A DNA stretch of 64,000 nucleotides from Toxotes chatareus. Its lineage: Eukaryota > Chordata > Actinopteri > Toxotidae. Below are positions 10,601 to 19,400 of this stretch, one piece after another (position 1 is the stretch's first letter; each line of letters opens with the position of its first letter). Made by a program: the position numbers and the translations under genes. Location of the stretch: positions 11,471,001 through 11,535,000 of the forward strand of contig CM028889.1 of NCBI GenBank assembly GCA_016801885.1, written 5' to 3'. The notes under the pieces were generated by a model. That model was not told the DNA's origin. It worked only from the letters and a program-made list of their open reading frames with translations, and searched no databases.

Positions 10601-13600
10601 CTCTTTCCTGTTCATATGTATGAGGCTCTTTGAAAGCAGAGTGTACTGCACACAAGTGAACACTGCAAGAACGCAAAGGAAGCAGTGGCAAGCTAGTGTT
10701 CTTAAAGGATTAACTTCAGTTTTAGGACTTTGTGGTCAGAAAAAAAAGTTTTCCTTTTTTTTTTTTATAAAAAGGGAGTTAACAGATAAACCCTATAACA
10801 CCCTATAAAGTAAAACAAAAAAACACAGCAGAAGTTGTTGAGGCCATTCACCAGGCCAGAGGAAATGTCAACCGGACTCCACATGACGCAGAGGCCAAAC
10901 GCTCTGTGTTTTTGGTCTACAACAGTCCAGTATGTCTCTACATTGAGAATCTACTGAGTATGAGAGTATGATTCACACTGTGCCCAGAGATTCTCTTCTT
11001 TCCCTGTCTGGCAGGACATGCACTTGCCGCTGGATCTTGTTACACAGCAGCGTAGGCTTCAATCACATGATATGTTTTTGCTTCCTCTCCAGCGGTCACC
11101 ATGGCAACCTTGTTTACGGTTGCCCCCAGCAACAGGTCAAACACAGAACTCCAAAACAAAAAGAAGAATTCCCCATCCCCTCTAAACAAGAGCGTTTTGC
11201 CTCCACAGTTTTTCACCACACAGGAAAAACAGCATGCCTCAAAAAAAAAAGAAAAAACAGTTTGGAGGAGAAATAACACGTGTTCACATGCACAATCACA
11301 GAAAGACGAGTGCCTGCAAAAGAGATTCCCAGAACTTAACCCCTCACTACTGTGCATACACATGACAAATACTGTGGTTTATAGTGTGATTTATTACCCT
11401 CAATGTTTTATTAAACACCTAATTATATCTGCTTAAACATTAATTTAATAGCACGGCTGTTTCATGAATATCTGACTGTTGTTACCATGACATTAATAAA
11501 TACTGGTCCAACAGTGGATACAAATGTTTACAGCCCCGCTCAAAAAATAAAAATAAAAATAAAAGACAGCTTTATTTCAAGTTTAAGCCAACTTGTTACC
11601 TTTATTTGTCCTGTAACTTTAAGTGCTGTCAATAAAAGTCCTGGCAAATGTGTTAACAGGTCACTGTTGCCTCCCAAAAAAAAAAAAATGAATGCATAAA
11701 CATTAAACACGCAGAGGCAATGAGAGCTATGAGAGTGACAGAAATGCGCTGGCAGACAAAGACAGGAGCCCATGTGCCTGTCCACAGACAAGGAAACACA
11801 AAGGCTCAAGGGGAGGCCACCACAAAGACACCAAGATGTCCACCCAGCGTGCTGAAAGGTTAATTGGCATGTCTTGAAAGCTGCACAGAGATGAAAAGAC
11901 GGCTGGAACAAAGGGAGCGTGGTGAGGCTGGACAAGGGGAGGGCAGGGATAATATGATAAAGCCAGAGCTTCACTGCTTTAATCACAGCCTCTCTCCTGC
12001 CTGTAAAGCCCCCAAATTTTAATGTTAAATATTATTTCTGCTCTTCTCTTTGACATTGTGCTTCTTCCTGAGCGGTTATTCTGCAGCCTACTCAAACGTA
12101 TTCTTCTCCCAAGAGACTATGAAATCTATGAAATGTCATTATGCAATACACCATTTCTGCATAGCGCTTTCTTCATACATTTTCCTGATGCAGTTCTTTA
12201 TAGATTTTTCTCTCAAGCTTTGCTCAGCTAAGAAACAGGATGTCTGATGACTGCTGCAGTTTGCTTTCATTGTGTCCCCTGTTTAAGCATGTGTTTCTGC
12301 CCTAATTAAACAGATTCATCATGAATCTTCTTCATTCTTCTTCATTCATTCGGCTTTATTCTATATTTTTCTATATTTTTCTTCTTGGATTTCTTGATGT
12401 CAAGAAATCCACAAAAAACAGCCATGTGTTTGTTAGTTGCTCAATGCTTTCTGAGCAACAGACTACTTTTCTTTAACCTGCCTGTGGCACTCAGCCCCAA
12501 GCTCCTACTCTGACTAGTAAATCTTTAAAAAATTGGGCATTCTAGCTAGCAATCGTTACTCAAACAGGCGTAAACGATGCATTTCTTGGGAACTATTTTC
12601 AGCAGTGGATTAATACACATTTGGTGCCCTGAGTGAGTATTTATAGCACCAGGACGGTGCATGAGGGATTGACTCAAAATAAACTATAGTGCCAGTGATC
12701 ATGGTAATGAATAAGCATGTCCACCAGTGTAACTGTGTGGCCCCCTAATGTACTTTTTTTTAACTTATTGGACAAAAACAGGAGGTTAATGACACAGAGG
12801 AATAAGCTTTATCTGACTTAATACTTATTCGTAGTATTAATACTAGGGATGCACCTATCCACATTTTTTCACTTCCAATCCGATCCCGATCCCTGAATCT
12901 GGATATCTGCCGATACCAATACTATTACGATACCAGAGCTCTGTTTGCTTTAATATTACCATTATCATTATTGTTGATTTTATACGATGCTGTAATAAAT
13001 CTTCTCTACAGGCAAGTGTGATATGTACGAATGTATGCATGTATGTCGCAAAAGGCAACCTGAGGTAAGTATAAGGTCAGAAAAGGAAAGGTGTTTCTAG
13101 TGCAAAATATTTCCACACAGCGGACATGTTGGTAAAACTGAACTGAAAAGTTGGTTAGCCACGGTGCTGCTCAGTGCTCGCCTGCTAGCTGGCTGCAAAC
13201 AAATTACTCTGTGTCACATTGAGACACGCCTCCGTTGAGGAAATCCATTCCACATTTTGCTGCCAGTTAGCAGAGCAGCCGGCAGGGAATCACTTGTGAA
13301 GTCATTTCAGCAGATAACATTAAAGCACAGACATGGTTCATGGATCGGAAATTTTTGCAGGTTGGATCGGAAATTTCCGATCCGTGAAATATGTTGGTAT
13401 CGGAACCCGATACCGATACTGGATTGGATCGGCACCATCCCTAATTAATACATTGTTGGCTTTAGGATTAATGGAATTTGTTGATAATAATAATATTATA
13501 GAATACCACTAGACTGTGCAGACCCCATTCAACACATATCTTTCCAATTCAATGTAGGAAGGATATCTATCAACAGGTGAAGAGTGCAATATGAGATAAT

Positions 13601-16372
13601 TAAGAGTTTATCTACAAGCAGGATGCATTATTAGAGCCATTACAATTTAATTAGTACATAAACACCATTGTTCATTGTTAAGGTGTCCTCATTTCCATCC
13701 AGTTAATGCACTTATTGCAAGTCACAGACAGTTATGATGCCTTTTATTATACAACATACTTTCTTTGTGACAATCCGTATTTACAACAGTATTTTTCCTT
13801 TGTTTTTCTCTATAACAAACTCAAATGTGTTGCTTATGAAGCACATGTTTAGTGTGGGAAAGCTGAAACTAATTAAAATCTACAGAAAAATGTCAATCAT
13901 TGTCTTTTTATAGCTTTAGATGAGCTTGAACTTTTGAGCACTTACAAGTCTCTGCCTGAACTTCAATGTTGTTCCAGTAAATATTCACAAATCACTGTCG
14001 TCTCAGCTAGCACTATATTCACAGTTTGAATGTAAAGAAAGAAACAAATGCATATTCCAAATTTGTACTGTAAAAATGTATTTCTCCTGTGAAAGATGAC
14101 AGATGCGTTTGTCCTCTGCACCTGTCTGTCTGTTACAGATATTTTCTAATGTCTGTCAGCTTTAGAAGTGGCAACATATTTTGGTTAACAATGACCTGAA
14201 AGTAGTGAGATGATAGCATGCAAATTCTGTGTGGTATATTCCAGTGTCTCTTCTTATATTACTCCCTGACATGCAGGACCTGTCTACCAGTCACCAGTGA
14301 GGTTCCTGCATCAGATACATGTAAAAACATTTTCATTGCCTCAACTTCTTACTGTGAGAGGCTGAAGAGGACCAACACCCAGGAGGCAGAAAGACATGAT
14401 GAGCTCTGCTGCAGGTCTGAATGTGAGGAACTACAAAACTGAAGAGCACGCCACTGCTCAAAATTTCAATATTGGTTCAAACCTTCCTAAGGCAGTGGAA
14501 AGTGTATTAAAATAGTGTAGAGTAGTGCTGTGATACGACCTACCTCACAGTGGTCTCTGTAGAGCGTCTGCAGCTTCTTGATATCATTCATGTTGATGCG
14601 CTCAGGCAGAGGCTGAGTGCCCAAGTCAGGAGAGGGAAACGGAGGCAAGGTGTGGGATGTATCTGCATAAAGCAGAAATGTAGACAGGTGTCACTCATTT
14701 CACTCACACAGATGTGTATGCACACAAACACACACACACAGGCTCATGGACTTAGGAACCATATGATGACAATTGTATAGGAAGATCATATAATGAATGT
14801 AAACACAGAAACACATATCCCATTAATGTCTCATCAAACAAGATGCCTGATGATTAATATTGCCATCTGACATTTATTATGTACATGTATGCTTGCTCTG
14901 TACGAAGGCAACATGTGATGGTAACTGTTCAAAATTTGATTCTACTCCGTGATTTCATTGTGGAAAAATATCTAGTACCACAAATTGAAAATCAGAACAG
15001 ATAGGTGATACATATTAAAAGCAGATGTTTAATCCTGGATGCGTAGCCGAGGTGGCAGTCGACCAGGTGCTGTCCTTACCTATGTACTGCTGGTGGTGTT
15101 GACTCTGAGCAGCCACTGACTGCTCTGGAGTGCTGTTACAATGCTGAGAGCTCCCACACAGGCTATCAGACATACCATCCACCTTCTGCAGAGGTTTAAA
15201 CCTATACATAGAGGAGACGGCAGGACATTTAGGTATGTTAGCTGAGTTCTGAATGACTGAGAAACCAGGAATAAGAGATAATCTGCTACTGAGGACTGTG
15301 AATATACAGGTTTTCATTCCAAATTAAAACCAGAAGATGGGTGAGGAACAACATAAGCAACCATGAAAGAAAAAGAAAACGGCAAAAGGGGCAAGGAAAA
15401 GAGTGAAAGAGCTTATAGGTGAAAAGGGGGAAGAGATGGAGGACCAGACCAAAGGTAAAACACATTAAGCAGTAGCAAACTGGCAATGAAGGTAAGGCAG
15501 CTGTCAGAAGGCATTTGTCATCAACAGTAAAATTAAATTTACACATGAACTTAAATCACCAACACCTAAAACATTTTTATTGCCAAAAGGAAGAAATAAC
15601 CACCAAAATGGAACAGGATTAATGGACGCTGGCTTTACATTGTGACAAATGTGTCAGAGAGAGATGACTGGACAGGATGAATGAGAAAGGTAAAAATGGC
15701 AAATCACATGGAGAGAGTGCTGACCTCTGTTTCTGGTGGACAGGCTGCTGCCTCATGGCCATGTACTGGGTGTCCTCCTGCAGCCGGTTAAGCGGAGAGT
15801 CTGGCTTCACCCGGATGCCATAGTAATGATACTTAGAGTTGCCTCTGGTAGATTCAGTGAGAGAAAAACCAGAAACAAGTGAGGAGGAGAAGACTTGCCA
15901 TGAGCGTAATCACTATCATTATCCTCTTCCATCAGCAAGTCTCTGATGCCTATAAGCATCATCATACTCGTCACATCTATAATGGTAACATGATTACTGT
16001 TATCAGCATCTTCAGCACGGGCAACAACCTCTTCCTGTTTGTACCTGGTGCCGAGGCGGCGGGTCCTCAGGCCCATGAAGACCGAGCGGATGAGTTTGCC
16101 AAAGGAGGCTGCGTTGACCGGATCCAGTTTCTGTTCTTGACAGTGCCGCAAGTAATGGTTATACAGGGAGCAGCGGGGTAGGCTAACTCCTTCCGCTGTC
16201 TCATAGTTGTCCAGCAGCCACTGCAGCTAAAAATACACAGAAGAAGACACAGTCGCACAATCAGTGAGCCCCAGTGGACAAACTCTGCTCTACGACAGTC
16301 ACCTGGACATCAACAGTGTGGAGCAGTGCATCTTATTATCACATCAAAAGACAGATGACACACCACACCACA

Positions 16373-16434
<62 letters not shown>

Positions 16435-19400
16435 CCTCACATAACCACCTATTTTAGGAGGTGAAACACCACAGAGACCACTGCACTCCCACTGAGCCTA
16501 GGTCTTTATATTCTTGACTGAAGCGGTAAGTGACTACAGCATGAGGAATGGCTGATTGAGTAAACACTCAACACATCTGAAGAGCTATTTCTATTTACTC
16601 TATCAGAAAATCTGTCAGTACTGAGGAGGAGTCATAGCTCTGTCTGTAACAGCACAATCAAAATAATTTATATAAAAAAAGCTTCAATAAGCAATTTGTA
16701 ATTCAGATTTAAAGCAAATACTTCAAACACTATTCATAAAAATGATGTAAAGATTGTGGGGTGATGGTTGAGGTTAAGAGCTGGAACGCAAGGAAAGCAT
16801 AAAACAGAATGACAGCCTCCCAACAAGAGAAAAAGTTAAGCCACGTTTGCACAGACACCCTTCTCATTAATCTGCATTCATTTAAAAGGGATAAGTGCTC
16901 TGACATGACGTCATCTGACAAGGCACTGTGCTGGCTAATCACATACATGCAGGCCTGTTCCTCCAACTGGACTTCCCAGACATGCATGTATTTCCCTGTC
17001 TCATCAGTACATGAAACAACTCAACCCTAAAAACTGAAAAAAGAATAACCCCACTGACGCAGCCCCTTGTTTTGTTTTAACGTGGGGCAAATGTTTGTCT
17101 GAATTCGGCCTTGCACTGCAAAAATCTATGCGTGCATGTCTTGTAACACAAATCCATCAACTTAAGTCCATGCAGGGAACTAAGACACACACACAAGATC
17201 TTCTTGAGGGAAAGGTGATAGCAAATGCAAGTTCAGATCAAGGACGAAAACTATTGGAGACAATTATGCGTGTCAGTGGGACAGTGCAGAGAAAGTAAAG
17301 CTAGCAGTAGGTAGTGTGTTCAGCTGAAGAAGAACACATTGCCCACAGATTCAGCCACGGATTTATTTTTTTCATTTTCTCTCATGTCCTTTTCAAAGAA
17401 AGTTCCTGGTTGACTTACATGGCTGTTGAGCAGGCTGCTTTTGTGACTTGCAATTCCTTCAGACTTTTGGAGGTTTTCAATCGCCATTTCAAGCTAAAGA
17501 AGGAGCATGCAAAAAAAGAAAAAAAAATAAGAGTGGACACAGAGGGGAGAGGAGGCAGAAGAGTGAAAGAGACAGAAAGAAGAAGGGGACAGAAATAAGC
17601 AGGGTATATGAAAAAAAAAAACAGATAAAGGAAAATAAGACTGTTAGAGAGCAGCCAGATCTCTGCGTTTCCATTAAAAATCAGTCAGTGTTGCAGCCAA
17701 ATCCATTATTGGCTGACAAAAGCATGCAAATCAAGGGACTCGTAGGGTTAAGCTGCTCTGTGAAGGCTTGCAGTCAGACACTCTAATATATGCAAATAGG
17801 AACCACAAACAGGGGCACAGGTCAAGTCAAACTTAGGGACAACAGGTCAACAATGCCTAACCCCCCACAGTTTATTAAACATTTTAACTCTGAAAAACTT
17901 AAAGTCAGATAGAGTAAGTTGTAACTACAACTGAAACAGTGTCATGGTAAAAGAAATACACTGACATTATATTCTGTCTTTGGACAACAAAAAATAATGG
18001 AGTCCAACTGGCGGGCAAAGTGAATGACAAAACCAGGGACATTCTGTTGAGCTGTAGAAGAAAATCAAGTCAAAAAAGAAAAGATATGTGGTATTGCAGC
18101 CAAACTGGAGACATAGAAGAAAAGGAAAAAGAAGCAGGCAGCGTTCCAAGCCTTAAGAAGGCTCCCGAGGGCTCTTGGCCAAATGGTAATGAGCCCCAGG
18201 GGTTGCTTTGTTTTGCAGGGCGCTTAAGTGCCTGTGAAAACCTCTGAAACAAGGCAGTGCTGAATTATTTAAGCCAGTGTCCCGATTCTACAGGCCCTCT
18301 GCCCTGTACAGCTCTGCTCTCTGTGTGTTACTGCAGAGCCAGGAGGCCCCAACTCCAGTTGCTGTAAACCTTGTGTGTCTCCCTTTGCCTTTCAGGCTTG
18401 TTCTGGGAGCCTGTCCAGTCTGAACAAAGGCTCAGGTAGCAGTGGTGACAGTTAGCACCAGTGTGCATCTCACAACACTATATGGTAGTGGGGATATATG
18501 TTAGGAAAGCCATGCTGTATTAAGAGTTTATAGTAGCAACTTGTTTATATACTTTAACGAACAGTCTCAAGAAAGTACAGTAAGTTATTTGGTCTTTGGT
18601 GGGTGCAAACCTCTGATCTAATGCCAAGTGTGAACAGGGCCAGAGTACCTCTGGAACACTGGTATGAGTGTTGCTCACCATAGCTGAGGAGGAGCGAGAT
18701 GAGTGTGATATGTGGTTGCGGCTTCCCTCCATGCTTCCTCCATGGATCAGGTAGGTACTGCCGCTAGAGATGATGTGGCTGCTGCCCACATCCATGGCGA
18801 TGCCCACCATGCCATGAGGGGGCACCCCACCGCTGGCAGAGGAGACCACCGTGGTGACATGAGCTCCACCAGCCTGCGAGTCGAAGTAGGTTCCCCCACT
18901 GCTCTGCCCGTATAACTGAGCCTCGGGGTTGTAGGAGTAGGCTGCTCGGCTGGGGAGTGATCATAGTGATTAAGATGCAGTGGTGTCAACACATGATGAT
19001 GATGCCAGACAAAGTACATTTCAGGACCAGTGATGAATTTTAATAGGTATGTGTATCTGCGAAATCTGATACAGTACATAATACTGTTTAAGTACACAAC
19101 AACATAACTGATGTCACCAAAACATTTGGTTATGCTGGAGTCATATCAAACTGTGGGGAAAAAAACCCTTTGGCTTCAATTAGCTTTAATGGTGTTTTGA
19201 TTAGAGCTATTTTAAAATCAGTTGGATGTGACACAGTTAAAATGATGAGAAAAGTGGTCTGGAAAGTCTTATTTGTCATTATCTTTTTCATCCAGCACCC
19301 ATTCATGCATTATTCAAGATGACTGCTTCTGGAGTGGAGCTAAATATTATGCACAGTGCTTTGTCTGTGTACTTTGAAAATTAAAAATGCTGTAAAACAC

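Larger units (their letters stand above)
10197..14543 (-). other. rfx2: rfx2 intron 9 (4.3 kb)
   Basis: No coding segment was found. It holds a GA-rich tract (10200-10280), a tight X-box pair (11095-11133), a short perfect hairpin (12387-12410) and a complete non-autonomous hAT insertion (12844-13443). The rest is unremarkable AT-rich sequence. Confidence 0.8.
16227..18678 (-). other. rfx2: rfx2 introns around the cassette exon
   Basis: Apart from the 75-nt exon at 17419-17493 and the microsatellite, no coding or repeat structure was recognised. The A-rich run 17510-17640 reads as a pyrimidine-rich tract in the transcript, upstream of the cassette exon acceptor. Confidence 0.7.
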
